Shown: positions 26,188 to 35,684 of the stretch, one piece after another
How positions within the stretch are numbered: position 1 is the stretch's first letter
How the letters are laid out: every line of letters starts with the position of its first letter
Assembly: GCF_009662475.1 (NCBI RefSeq)
Contig: NZ_CP045571.1
Span: 2,478,501 to 2,542,500, forward strand
Source of the DNA: Acidithiobacillus thiooxidans ATCC 19377
GTDB taxonomy: Bacteria > Pseudomonadota > Gammaproteobacteria > Acidithiobacillales > Acidithiobacillaceae
Reading direction: 5' to 3'
Length of the DNA stretch: 64,000 nucleotides
Notes under the pieces: generated by a model
The model's database searches: none
Seen by the model: only the letters and a program-made list of their open reading frames with translations
What the model was told of the DNA's origin: nothing
Position numbers and translations under genes: made by a program

Positions 26188-26347
26188 AAAAGAGGAAAGT
26201 ATTACAGCCTACCCTTCTCAGTTACTAGCAACAAGCAGGCCATAGCCCTGCTGAGCAGGCATTACAAGCGGCCTTGAAGAAAATTTTGCTGCTCAGGAAC
26301 TTTTTGAATGGGCCATGCTCCAATCTTATGCAAGCGGCTGTGATAGG

Positions 26348-26416
26348 TTGCGAGCGCATGTTTCTTCCTCCTTTGGTGGTTTTAGGGCGAGTCTTCGGAT
26401 TTCGCCCTTCTTTTTT
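26348..26416 (+). ncRNA. Candidate small RNA, copy A, with terminator
   Basis: Shares a core with copy B: TTGCGAGCGCATGTTTCTT, then CCTCCTTT, then GGTTTTAGGGCGA, and ends in the terminator AGGGCGA...TTCGCCCTT followed by TTTTTT. The CCTCC stretch is unpaired and looks like an anti-Shine-Dalgarno seed. A weak promoter (TTGAAT at 26304, TATGCA at 26327) precedes it. A short reading frame within it has no ribosome site. Confidence 0.5.
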
Positions 26417-26436
26417 CCGACCGGTCGGGATGTTAT

Positions 26437-26465
26437 TTGCAAGGAGCGTCACCATTTGCTAATAT
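26437..26465 (+). promoter_or_regulatory. Sigma-70 promoter for copy B
   Basis: TTGCAA (26437-26442) and TAATAT (26460-26465) are 17 bases apart. Transcription should start near 26472, giving an RNA of about 87 bases up to the terminator at 26558. Confidence 0.6.
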
Positions 26466-26471
26466 GTTTAG

Positions 26472-26558
26472 GCGATCTGCATCAGTAAGTTTGGATTGCG
26501 AGCGCATGTTTCTTTCCTCCTTTGTGGTTTTAGGGCGACTATAGTGTCGCCCTTTTTT
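26472..26558 (+). ncRNA. Candidate small RNA, copy B, with terminator
   Basis: Second tandem copy of the same core (from 26496), about 148 bases after copy A. It ends in AGGGCGACTATAGTGTCGCCCT plus a T-run, a strong rho-independent terminator with a compensated, different loop from copy A. The promoter-terminator spacing leaves no room for a protein other than a 12-codon frame without a ribosome site. The conserved CCTCC loop suggests base-pairing with ribosome sites of targets. It ends 16 bases before the hydrolase gene. Confidence 0.55.
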
Positions 26559-26574
26559 ATGTGGAGCCACAGCC

Positions 26575-27336
26575 ATGATGCCTTCTGCCGAACGCCCCTT
26601 TACGCTTGTTCATGCCAACGGTGAGCGCCTTGCCGGACTCATTCACGAAACCCATCAAGACCCGGTAGGCATTTTTCTGCCGGGCTTTGCTTCCAACATG
26701 AATGGCTCCAAATCCCGACTTCTGGCCGAATATGCACAAAATCAGGGGTGGTCGTGGGTGCGCTTTGATCCCCGGGGCGTCGGTCGCTCTGATGGACTTT
26801 TTGAACAGCTGACCCTCTCTCGTTATCTGGAAGACCTCCGCCTGATTCTGCAAATGCTGGAAAAGCGGCCTGTCATTCTGGTCGGCTCCAGCATGGGCGG
26901 ATGGCTGGCCACCCTTGCCGCGACACGCTGGCCGGAACACTTGCGCGCTCTTCTGCTGATTGCGCCAGCCTACAACTTCATTCAGACACTCTTTCAAACC
27001 CTTTCGCCAGAAGATCAACACCGCTGGCAAACCAGTAACCTGCGCTGTTGGCAGGATCATTACGGCCTGGGTGAATTGCGCATGCGCTTCGATCTGGTGG
27101 CTGACAGCTGGCGCTATGATTTACTGCGCTTCCCGGTGCATCTGCATTGTCCGGTGGAAATCCTGCATGGTACTGACGATGAGGCTGTTCCCCTGCAGCA
27201 AAGCTATCAATTCGCAGCCCACGCTCATTGTGAACAGCTCGCCGTGCGCGCCCTCCCCGGTATCAATCACCGCTTACAGGGTGCGGATCGGATATTGCTG
27301 CAGAGCCTTTCCGGACTCTGGGCGCCGCTTGCCTAA
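26575..27336 (+). CDS. Alpha/beta hydrolase
   Basis: A 253-residue cytosolic hydrolase. The nucleophile elbow is GSSMGGWLA (Gly-x-Ser-x-Gly), the oxyanion region is LPGFASNMNGSKS, and the acid and His are likely in HGTDDEAVP and GINHRL. The style is that of the YqiA-like or acyl-hydrolase group; DPRGVGRSDG is typical of the family. Substrate unknown. It lies between the two small-RNA-like elements and the groES promoter and has no close operon partner. Confidence 0.85.
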   Translation: MMPSAERPFTLVHANGERLAGLIHETHQDPVGIFLPGFASNMNGSKSRLLAEYAQNQGWSWVRFDPRGVGRSDGLFEQLTLSRYLEDLRLILQMLEKRPVILVGSSMGGWLATLAATRWPEHLRALLLIAPAYNFIQTLFQTLSPEDQHRWQTSNLRCWQDHYGLGELRMRFDLVADSWRYDLLRFPVHLHCPVEILHGTDDEAVPLQQSYQFAAHAHCEQLAVRALPGINHRLQGADRILLQSLSGLWAPLA

Positions 27337-27383
27337 AAAGCGCCGGATGATCGGACAGCGCACTAAAATCATGTAGTGCCCCC

Positions 27384-27437
27384 TTGACAGAGAAATCTCA
27401 GCGCCTATGATTAGCACTCGATGGGTGTGACTGCTAA
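27384..27437 (+). promoter_or_regulatory. groESL promoter with CIRCE operator
   Basis: TTGACA (27384-27389) and TATGAT (27406-27411) are 16 bases apart. Directly at the start point lies TTAGCACTC-N9-GACTGCTAA (27411-27437), the CIRCE dyad bound by the HrcA repressor, with one mismatch in the right arm. So heat-shock control by HrcA is expected. Confidence 0.88.
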
Positions 27438-27489
27438 CAACACCCAGGATGAAGACATCCATTCACTTGTAAAAACGAGGAAATGCTCA

Positions 27490-27780
27490 ATGAAACTGCG
27501 TCCTTTACATGATCGCGTCGTTATTCGTCGTCTGGAAGAAGAGCAGAAGACCGCCGGTGGGATCATCATTCCCGATACGGCCAAGGAAAAACCCGTGCGT
27601 GGCGAAATCGTCGCTGCTGGTCACGGCAAAATTCTGGAAGACGGCAAAGTCCGTGCCCTTGATGTCAAAAAAGGGGATCACGTCCTGTTTGCCAAATATG
27701 CCGGCACCGAAATTAAGGTGGAAGGCGAAGAGCTGCTGGTGATGCGTGAAGACGACATCATGGCGGTCATCGAAAAGTAA
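27490..27780 (+). CDS. groES: Co-chaperonin GroES
   Basis: The 96-residue lid of the GroEL chamber. The mobile loop [20 protein letters not shown] is present, as is the start [17 protein letters not shown] at 27490 is preceded by GAGGAAA; a longer open frame from 27421 would begin inside the CIRCE site and is wrong. groEL follows after 48 bases. Together they form the standard two-gene heat-shock operon. Confidence 0.98.
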   Translation: MKLRPLHDRVVIRRLEEEQKTAGGIIIPDTAKEKPVRGEIVAAGHGKILEDGKVRALDVKKGDHVLFAKYAGTEIKVEGEELLVMREDDIMAVIEK

Positions 27781-27819
27781 GCGTTGCTGAATATATCAAC
27801 CCTTATTCATTTATTTTGA

Positions 27820-29484
<1,665 letters not shown>

Positions 29485-29513
29485 GCCTCGTCACCCGCAG
29501 TCTGTAGTATCGT

Positions 29514-29548
29514 AAAACCGGTCCTCCTGATGGGGGCCGGTTTTTTTT
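29514..29548 (+). terminator. Rho-independent terminator after groEL
   Basis: AAAACCGG and CCGGTTTT pair around a GC-containing loop and are followed by a run of eight T. It is 30 bases after the groEL stop. Confidence 0.85.
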
Positions 29549-29836
29549 GCGTAAAAAACCGTTCCACATTCAGTACGTTATTTTCAAGATATCAGTGAGA
29601 TATTTATTCTTAAAACCGTTTTAAATCAACATATAAACTAACAACAGAATCGGCCGTATCAAAAAAATTACAATCATACAAAGATCTCTTCATGATTGTT
29701 TTTATTATCAATTTACTACTATAGCTGAATTCTTTGTGTAAGCGTGGTCATCATCCTGTTACACACAAGTGATCCAGGCTCAAGAACCTTCCGCTCAAAA
29801 ATAATTAACATGCTGTTCTATATATAATTTAATAAG
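29549..29836 (+). promoter_or_regulatory. AT-rich regulatory stretch before the amyloid cluster
   Basis: No gene is seen. Two inverted repeats stand out: ACAATCAT-N14-ATGATTGT (29670-29699) and TGTGTAA-N17-TTACACA (29735-29765). They lie about 178 and 113 bases before the expected sigma-54-type start, the range where activators of this polymerase bind. Confidence 0.45.
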
Positions 29837-29851
29837 TGGCACGATAACTGC
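29837..29851 (+). promoter_or_regulatory. Sigma-54-type promoter of the amyloid cluster
   Basis: TGGCACG at 29837-29843 followed by CTGC (29848-29851) keeps GG-N10-GC spacing. The -24 box is perfect and the -12 box has one change. The predicted start, near 29863, is 28 bases before the first gene. Confidence 0.7.
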
Positions 29852-29890
29852 TAATGGTGAACGTACAGTCAACTTCATGGTGCTACGAAA

Positions 29891-30298
29891 ATGAACACAC
29901 TTCATAGGATCGCCGTAAATTATAAATGGTCAATATTAGCTTTCAGCTTGGTATCCTTCGTACCCTTTGTTGGATTGTCGCAAGCAGATACCTTGGTATC
30001 TGGCAAGCAAATTCAGAAGGAAGCAATCCTGTTTCATCAACAAACAAATTTACAAAAAATGCTCGCTGGAACACGCAACGCAACTCATCAATTTGGAATA
30101 TACAGCAAGGTATCTGATCAACAGTTGGCGAAAGTTTCGGGCAAAGGTATTCCAGTTAATCTGCCTACGATTGGTCGCAACAGTAATGACGTGGTTCTTT
30201 GGGATGAACTGCAGAACCGCTCGGGCGGCGGTAAAACCTCCATCGAATGGGGCGCGGGAAACAATCTCCAAACCATGAGCATGTCGACAAATCGCTAA
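29891..30298 (+). CDS. Secreted protein of the amyloid cluster with leader-like VSDQQLAKVSGKG motif
   Basis: A 135-residue protein. A signal peptide (residues about 1-32, ending near GLSQA) is followed by a helical stretch and, near residues 73-86, VSDQQLAKVSGKG. This motif resembles the double-glycine type leader end of peptides cut by C39 peptidases, and a similar one occurs in the gene at 33375. The rest is polar (Asn, Gly, Ser). I do not recognise the family. It is the first gene behind the sigma-54-type promoter and is followed after 31 bases by the minor repeat protein. Confidence 0.7.
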   Translation: MNTLHRIAVNYKWSILAFSLVSFVPFVGLSQADTLVSGKQIQKEAILFHQQTNLQKMLAGTRNATHQFGIYSKVSDQQLAKVSGKGIPVNLPTIGRNSNDVVLWDELQNRSGGGKTSIEWGAGNNLQTMSMSTNR

Positions 30299-30329
30299 CT
30301 GATTTTTCAGATTAAAGGGGCAGAACGCA

Positions 30330-30755
30330 ATGAAATCAGGAGTTATCTTAGGATTGGCCATGGTATTTGTCGGGTATTCAATGAGCGCTGCTGCTGCACC
30401 CCAGGAAACTTTTATAAATCAGACGAGCAGCGTCATTAAAGGCAATGCATTTGTTAATGGTTCAGGTGTCATGGCCATTAACGAAGTCGCCGGATCAGGT
30501 AACGCTCAAGCCAACAGCGTTCAGATGATTATTGGAGCAAGCAGACCCGTATCGAACAGCATTTTGTCGCAAAACGTTACTGCCTCATCAGAACATGTTG
30601 CGACATCAACACCCAACGGTTTGAATAATGTGGAAGTCAGTTCCACGGCTTTCAAAGGCGCTGAAGGCATTGCCCAGATCAACCAAGTTTCAGGATCTGG
30701 CAACACCTCAGCCAACAGTTTCGCACTCGGGATAGCCCCCGGGGTGATTCACTAG
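30330..30755 (+). CDS. Minor amyloid-like repeat protein (Fap-type)
   Basis: A 141-residue exported protein; signal peptide ends near SAAAA. The mature part has two related repeats: IKGNAFVNGSGVMAINEVAG plus SGNAQANSVQM, and STAFKGAEGIAQINQVSG plus SGNTSANSFAL. These echo the repeats of the large protein downstream but lack the NQQ core. It could be a nucleator or minor subunit (FapB/FapE-like role). It has AAAGGGG before its ATG and sits in the same run as its neighbours. The role is inferred. Confidence 0.7.
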   Translation: MKSGVILGLAMVFVGYSMSAAAAPQETFINQTSSVIKGNAFVNGSGVMAINEVAGSGNAQANSVQMIIGASRPVSNSILSQNVTASSEHVATSTPNGLNNVEVSSTAFKGAEGIAQINQVSGSGNTSANSFALGIAPGVIH

Positions 30756-30804
30756 GCAGTACCTACTTTGTTGTTTGTGTTCCAACCCACTCAAGGAGAA
30801 TAGC

Positions 30805-32559
30805 ATGAAAACCTCGATTAAGTTAAGCCCAGTTGCCATTGCCATCGCTGCCCTTGTGGCCGCTCCCATGGCGTTCGCACAGGTTACCCCAGCCACCGGC
30901 GCCAGCGTCGCCAACGCTCAGCAGAGCTACATCAACGGCCAGAATTCATATTATAATTCCTCTAACGATGCCAGCATGTTAGGTAATGCTGGTATGGGCA
31001 GCAAGGGCAACGTTGGCGTCAACATCGCCACCGGCAACCAGAACCAGCAGTCCAACGCCGGTTCCCTGGCCGCTAATGGCAAGACCCATGCCACATCAAC
31101 TGCTGCTGTCTCGGCAACCCAGGCCCAGAGCAGTAATTATGCTATCCAGATGTCCAACGGCAGCAACAATGTCACCATGAGTGACAACGCTCTCTCGAGT
31201 GCCTCCGGCAACATCGGTGCCAACATGACCTCTGGCATCTTCAACCAGCAGCAGAATAATCTGGCTGTATCCTCTGCCAAGAGGGCTGTGAGTTCTGCCG
31301 CAACCACCGGCACTAACCAGAATGTCGGCCAGAGTTCGAGCACCAGTGTCGACAATTACGGCAACGAGGGGAACGCCAATAACACCGCTATTGGTGGAAG
31401 TGCGCTGAGCAAAACTGCGGGCAACATTGGTGTCAACCAGGCTGCTGGTATCAGTAACCAACAGAGCAATTCCATGGCGTTGGCTTCTGTGAGCCACAAA
31501 ACGATGAAGTCCGACGCTTCCACCAACACTGCGCAGGGCCAAGAGCTAAACCAGGCGTACCAGTACAATGGCGGTGCTAACGCTGTCGACTTGACCGACC
31601 ACGCCTTGGCGGGAGCCGCTGGAAACATCGGGGTGAACATGGCTTCGGGCAGCTTCAATCAACAGCAGAATAGCACCTCTATCGCCAGTGCCAATAAAGC
31701 CGGTATGGTTGATTCTGCCACCCATACTCACCAGAACATGGCTTTAGAAAGCAACATCAGCTCCATGAACTATGGGTCAGTGGTCGGCGGAAGCAATGAA
31801 ACAGGGTTATACGGAAATGTACTGAGCGGCGCTACTGGCAACATCGGTCTTAACGAGGCTGCTGGACTCAACAATCAGCAGAGCAACTCCCTGGCCATTG
31901 CCACCGGAACCAAGAGCTATAGTGCCGTAGCCACTGCGGGAACCAGCCAGTCCATGGGTTTAATCTCAAGCTCACAGGATCCGGAGATGCTTGGTGACTG
32001 GGGATGGAGCTGGGGCTGGTATTACTCCGGCCAGAACAATGCCGCCGGAATCGGCAGCAACGCCCTGCAAGGTGCCGCTGGAAACATCGGGGTGAATCTG
32101 GCTTCTGGCGCCAGCAATCAACAGGGTAACTCTACAGCTCTGAGCTATGTCAGCAAAGGCAAGAGTGATTCTTTGGCCTCCGCTACTGCTGCTGCCAATC
32201 AGCTTTCAGTCGGCAACATGTCCTCTGATACCTACACCACCGATTCCAGCTTCATTAATGGCAATGCAGCACAAAATGCCAAAGGCAATATCGGCATCAA
32301 CGTGGCCACTGGCGTCCAGAATCAGCAGCAGAATGGGCTGGCACTGGTTTCCGTCGCCTCTAACCATGCCATGGCGACGGCTAGCGCACCTGTCAGCCAG
32401 ATGGCTTATGCCAACCTCGGTGGCACTGTGGCTTCTACCTATGCCAGCAGCGTCAGCGGCAATGCCCTGCAGAACGCTTCCGGTAACATCGGTCTGAACG
32501 TCGCGGCCGGCAATGGTAACCAGCAGTCCAATACCATGGCTATCGCCAGCGCACAGTAA
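30805..32559 (+). CDS. Major Fap-type functional amyloid protein with eight repeats
   Basis: A 584-residue exported protein (signal peptide to about AFA, residue 23). The mature part is Asn/Gln/Ser/Gly/Ala rich and has no cysteine. It contains eight copies of the unit GN(I/V)GxNxAxGxxNQQxN, spaced by about 55-80 residues, the same type of unit as in the Pseudomonas fibre protein FapC. Odd copies tend to read NQQSN and even ones NQQQN. Linkers are Ser/Ala/Thr rich. ATG at 30805 has AAGGAG. A stable hairpin follows the gene. FapC is about 250-350 residues with three repeats, so this one is larger. Confidence 0.82.
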   Translation: MKTSIKLSPVAIAIAALVAAPMAFAQVTPATGASVANAQQSYINGQNSYYNSSNDASMLGNAGMGSKGNVGVNIATGNQNQQSNAGSLAANGKTHATSTAAVSATQAQSSNYAIQMSNGSNNVTMSDNALSSASGNIGANMTSGIFNQQQNNLAVSSAKRAVSSAATTGTNQNVGQSSSTSVDNYGNEGNANNTAIGGSALSKTAGNIGVNQAAGISNQQSNSMALASVSHKTMKSDASTNTAQGQELNQAYQYNGGANAVDLTDHALAGAAGNIGVNMASGSFNQQQNSTSIASANKAGMVDSATHTHQNMALESNISSMNYGSVVGGSNETGLYGNVLSGATGNIGLNEAAGLNNQQSNSLAIATGTKSYSAVATAGTSQSMGLISSSQDPEMLGDWGWSWGWYYSGQNNAAGIGSNALQGAAGNIGVNLASGASNQQGNSTALSYVSKGKSDSLASATAAANQLSVGNMSSDTYTTDSSFINGNAAQNAKGNIGINVATGVQNQQQNGLALVSVASNHAMATASAPVSQMAYANLGGTVASTYASSVSGNALQNASGNIGLNVAAGNGNQQSNTMAIASAQ

Positions 32560-32575
32560 GCACCAGATGAAACTT

Positions 32576-32602
32576 TGCCACCCCTTATGGGGTGGCAGTT
32601 TT
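32576..32602 (+). terminator. Hairpin after the major amyloid gene
   Basis: TGCCACCCC and GGGGTGGCA make a nine-base-pair perfect stem with a TTAT loop, followed by GTTTTAC. It lies 16 bases after the stop and 32 bases before the peptidase gene. A leaky terminator or 3'-end stabiliser would favour the fibre protein over downstream genes. Confidence 0.55.
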
Positions 32603-32628
32603 ACAAAATTCATCAGGAGGCTGTTATC

Positions 32629-33345
32629 ATGTTTGAATCTAAAATTTTACGTCCTTTCCTCTTAACCAGCCTGATCACTGCAGCAGTGTTTTCTCTCTCA
32701 CAAAGCAATGATGTCAGGGCAGCAGCCTTTGGCGGCATAATTCCCGGGGCCGGCGTGATTCATGTGCCCGTCGTAAACATGATAGGCATGCACTTCATCC
32801 ATGTAGTGCGGCAACGCACGGATTTTTCCTGTGGTGCAGCGTCATTGGCAACCATCCTCAAATATGCATTCGGCCAGAATGTTGACGAAGAAGAGGTCAT
32901 AAAAGGCCTGTTCACCGTGAGCAATCCAGCAGAAGTCAAAAAAGTCGGCTTTTCAATGCTCGATCTTAAAAAGTATGTAGATAAAATCGGATTAAAGGGC
33001 GAGGGATATGTGCTTTCCCCCGAAGACCTTAATAAAATTCATATTCCGGTCATTGTATTATTGGATCTAGGTGGCTACAAACATTTTGTCGTGCTTGAAA
33101 AAACAGGCAAAAAACACGTTTATCTGGCGGATCCTGCGCTGGGGAATCGCATCATGCCCAAAGAACAGTTTCTCAAGGACTGGAACAGGATTGTTTTTGC
33201 TGTATTTGGAAAAGGATTTGAACCTCATTCGGTGCTTCTGACGCCACCAGAACCACCCAGTGCCCTTAAACTGCTGCATGGCATTTTACCCAATACAAAA
33301 GTGACCCCGGCGCACTTTGGTTTTGATCAGGCAAATTACTTTTAG
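32629..33345 (+). CDS. C39-like cysteine peptidase (FapD-like)
   Basis: A 238-residue exported protein with a signal peptide (about residues 1-31) and a C39-type papain-like domain. The catalytic Cys is in TDFSCGAASLATIL, the His in GGYKHFVVLE and the Asp in LADPALGNR. In Pseudomonas the same type of enzyme (FapD) is in the fap operon and is needed for secretion of the fibre. ATG at 32629 has AGGAGG upstream. Substrates could be the proteins that carry the VSDQxL..G.G motif. Confidence 0.85.
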   Translation: MFESKILRPFLLTSLITAAVFSLSQSNDVRAAAFGGIIPGAGVIHVPVVNMIGMHFIHVVRQRTDFSCGAASLATILKYAFGQNVDEEEVIKGLFTVSNPAEVKKVGFSMLDLKKYVDKIGLKGEGYVLSPEDLNKIHIPVIVLLDLGGYKHFVVLEKTGKKHVYLADPALGNRIMPKEQFLKDWNRIVFAVFGKGFEPHSVLLTPPEPPSALKLLHGILPNTKVTPAHFGFDQANYF

Positions 33346-33374
33346 TCATAAATACACTTTGAGAGAGGCTCATC

Positions 33375-34145
33375 ATGAATGGATACCAACTGCGCAAAAC
33401 CGCTGCCATGGCGGGTTGTTGTATGGCTGCCTCGGCGCTGCTTCTCAGTCCCGCTGCTTTGGCAATAACACTAAAACAGGAACTACCAACCAGTTTCACT
33501 CCGGTTTCCGATCAGGCACTGTCCAAAATAGTAGGGCGCGGTGTCATTGGCGGATCTATAGTTTATTTTGGCGTCGAAATGCAAACCAACTGGACGTCCG
33601 GAAGTAATCAAACACCCATGCGCAGCACCATGAATGTTGCACTAAACAGTTCCGGAAATATTTTTCTGCCTACTATCACCTACTCTGTAAATGGATCTTT
33701 ACCTCAAGCTACACAAAATACGAATAATCGGGTTGAGGGTAGCGGAATAAAAAATATTCAGGGGGTAACTCAAGCCATTCAAATTGCAGGAAACGGCAAT
33801 TCCATTCAGAACGGCATGTCCTTGAATGTGGTCAAAGGCTCACCGACTTCCGCAGGTTCTGGCTTACCCTTATCGGAAGGAGCACATCGGGTAAACAATA
33901 CGACGACCATGACCGTACAAAATGGACAGTTATCCATGGCTATAAATAATGGTGGAAACTCAATTCGCCAGGGGATAGGGTCAAATGGACTGTTCCAAGT
34001 AGCTCAGGTAGGTACCAATATGAATATCATACAGAATCAAATGAAGCTTACCCTGGGTATCAACCAAAACAAAGAGAACACCCAAAATCTCGCCCAGGTC
34101 CAGTCCATATTAAGCAGCATGCGTGGATTAACTGGCACTCCGTAA
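33375..34145 (+). CDS. Secreted accessory protein of the amyloid cluster (FapE-like role)
   Basis: A 256-residue exported protein (signal peptide to about ALA, residue 30). Close after it, VSDQALSKIVGRGVIGG again shows the leader-like motif. The C-terminal half has weak repeats with the pattern QxAQxxGNxNxIQNxM (VTQAIQIAGNGNSIQNGM; VAQVGTNMNIIQNQM), rich in Asn and Gln. It has no clear family for me. It follows the peptidase gene after 29 bases and is closed by a strong terminator. It may be a minor fibre or secretion component. Confidence 0.7.
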   Translation: MNGYQLRKTAAMAGCCMAASALLLSPAALAITLKQELPTSFTPVSDQALSKIVGRGVIGGSIVYFGVEMQTNWTSGSNQTPMRSTMNVALNSSGNIFLPTITYSVNGSLPQATQNTNNRVEGSGIKNIQGVTQAIQIAGNGNSIQNGMSLNVVKGSPTSAGSGLPLSEGAHRVNNTTTMTVQNGQLSMAINNGGNSIRQGIGSNGLFQVAQVGTNMNIIQNQMKLTLGINQNKENTQNLAQVQSILSSMRGLTGTP

Positions 34146-34172
34146 AAAGACCAACATTAATCAAATATAATG

Positions 34173-34208
34173 AAGAGATAACCTGATATAAGTTATCTCT
34201 TCTTTTTT
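34173..34208 (+). terminator. Terminator closing the amyloid cluster
   Basis: AAGAGATAAC and GTTATCTCTT form a ten-base-pair perfect stem followed by CTTTTTTT. It separates the plus-strand cluster from the convergent barrel gene and may act both ways. Confidence 0.8.
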
Positions 34209-34222
34209 TACCACATTAAAAA

Positions 34223-35281
34223 TCAGAAATTATAAGGGATGGTAGCAGTTAGCTGAAAACTCGGAGCGCTGCTGGTTATTCCTGCGCCCAGATTCATGAT
34301 TAAGGAAGTTTTTGAGTTGAAAGCATAGGTCATACCGACATTGGCTATGGCAACATTGGCGCCACTGCCAACCAGTGTCGTCCACGGACCACCCGGTGTC
34401 CGGATTTGTGTGTCAGATTGAATACGATCAGCAAATGAAGTACTCAGACTAAGCCGATCATTCAGCGCAAAAGCTACCCCCAAACTGTATTGAAAGGCAT
34501 TTCCCAAGGCAACCTCGCCAGGCTGAATCTCGCCCATAGTAGTGCTGATATCTGGAAAGTTTTTATTTAAATTATAATAATAACTGACACTTCCGAAAAA
34601 TATTGCCGGATCAGAAGTGGCGACAAAAGACAGCCCGGGGGTCAATGTCCATACACCGTTACCAGTAGGCAAACTAGTAGGCACAGTCAGATTGGAGTTA
34701 TTAGCATCAGGCTGATAAACTTTTATTCCATAAGGGTTAATACCAGTAGGCGCGGTGATCAGAAGACTGCCCGTCAAGCTGGGCCAGTTTTTACTCTCCT
34801 TGAAAATCTGATAGTACCCACCAAAACTGATGTCACCAAGACGGGGACCACCGGAGCTAACAGTCGCCTGACTGTAGCTGTTTGATGCATCCCCTGCGCC
34901 GCCAATCTGGTAAACACTCTGGCGATAGACAATTGGCACGTTGAACACCAACTGCAAACGATTGGATATAGGATAGTAGGCTGATTCAGTAAATGTATAA
35001 ATACTTGAATTGACCTTCGAAATATTTATATTTCCCAGAAATATGGCGCCCAGGGCAAGAAACCCGTTGAGATTCAGCGTGTTTTGATCTGAGTAGGCAT
35101 AGGAAACACTGGATTGCAGCGTTAGTTGCGGATAAAAGAAATCTGAATTTTGTTGCAGAATCGCTTTTTTGCTGGCGGACTCTGGCGGGGCTTTGAGAGT
35201 TTGATCTGCCGCATTAGCTTCTATAGAGGTCAATCCAGTCAAGGCTGTGAGGGCAAGGCCAAGAACAAAACGATTTCGCAT
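34223..35281 (-). CDS. Outer-membrane beta-barrel protein (FapF-like / Phenol_MetA_deg-like)
   Basis: A 352-residue exported protein; signal peptide ends near SIEANA. After a short helical start (PPESASKKAILQQNSDFFYPQ) come alternating beta-strands such as TLQSSVSYAYSDQN and LGDISFGGYYQIF, with the final FQLTATIPYNF ending in Phe, as for outer-membrane barrels. Position beside the amyloid genes makes it the candidate exporter. FapF of Pseudomonas is longer with an N-terminal coiled coil, so homology is only likely. ATG at 35281 has AGGAGT; the open frame extends 31 codons further without support. Confidence 0.7.
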   Translation of the reverse strand: MRNRFVLGLALTALTGLTSIEANAADQTLKAPPESASKKAILQQNSDFFYPQLTLQSSVSYAYSDQNTLNLNGFLALGAIFLGNINISKVNSSIYTFTESAYYPISNRLQLVFNVPIVYRQSVYQIGGAGDASNSYSQATVSSGGPRLGDISFGGYYQIFKESKNWPSLTGSLLITAPTGINPYGIKVYQPDANNSNLTVPTSLPTGNGVWTLTPGLSFVATSDPAIFFGSVSYYYNLNKNFPDISTTMGEIQPGEVALGNAFQYSLGVAFALNDRLSLSTSFADRIQSDTQIRTPGGPWTTLVGSGANVAIANVGMTYAFNSKTSLIMNLGAGITSSAPSFQLTATIPYNF

Positions 35282-35499
35282 ATTTAAGATACTCCTAAAT
35301 GTTTCTATTTCTCGGGCCACACATCGGCTGTAGCACACCTTAGTTAAAATTTTGCATTTTATCGGGAAAAGCATAACCCAAGTAGCATTGTTTGGATACC
35401 CAGAGAAAGGTATTCAGACCACCTGTTTCCTCTACCTAATCTCTAACGCATCATTGGCCACCAATAAGCACGAAAAAATGTTGTAACGCGGATGAAACA

Positions 35500-35517
35500 G
35501 TCAAATAAATTTGTAAC
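35500..35517 (+). promoter_or_regulatory. AT-rich dyad upstream of the polysaccharide genes
   Basis: CAAAT-AA-ATTTG (35502-35513) is a perfect twelve-base palindrome inside GTCAAATAAATTTGTAAC. It resembles FleQ-type sites in form and lies about 155 bases before the expected sigma-54-type start. The link to FleQ is only a guess. Confidence 0.3.
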
Positions 35518-35637
35518 AAATTGAAAAACAAGAATTAATAGCCACAATTCAATCATTTTTGTATTATTTTAGGTATTTTTTTCTGGGCCGATGACACAGA
35601 AAAATCATATCTTATTGAAAAAAATATAATTTTATAT

Positions 35638-35652
35638 TGGCATACTACTTGC
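35638..35652 (+). promoter_or_regulatory. Sigma-54-type promoter of the polysaccharide genes
   Basis: TGGCAT (35638-35643) and TTGC (35649-35652) have the exact GG-N10-GC spacing. The -24 box differs from the consensus by one base. The predicted start is about 21 bases before the ATG at 35685. The rest of 35282-35637 is AT-rich with no gene seen. Confidence 0.7.
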
Positions 35653-35684
35653 TTATAGTTTATAAACAAAACAAAACGGCTGGA

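Noticed and set aside
31096-31542. Minus-strand frames inside the amyloid gene
   Set aside because: They result from the repeated coding sequence on the plus strand.
30805-32559. Possible CRISPR-like periodic repeats
   Set aside because: The repeats are coding, degenerate and spaced by about 200 bases; they encode the amyloid units. No CRISPR array was seen in the window.
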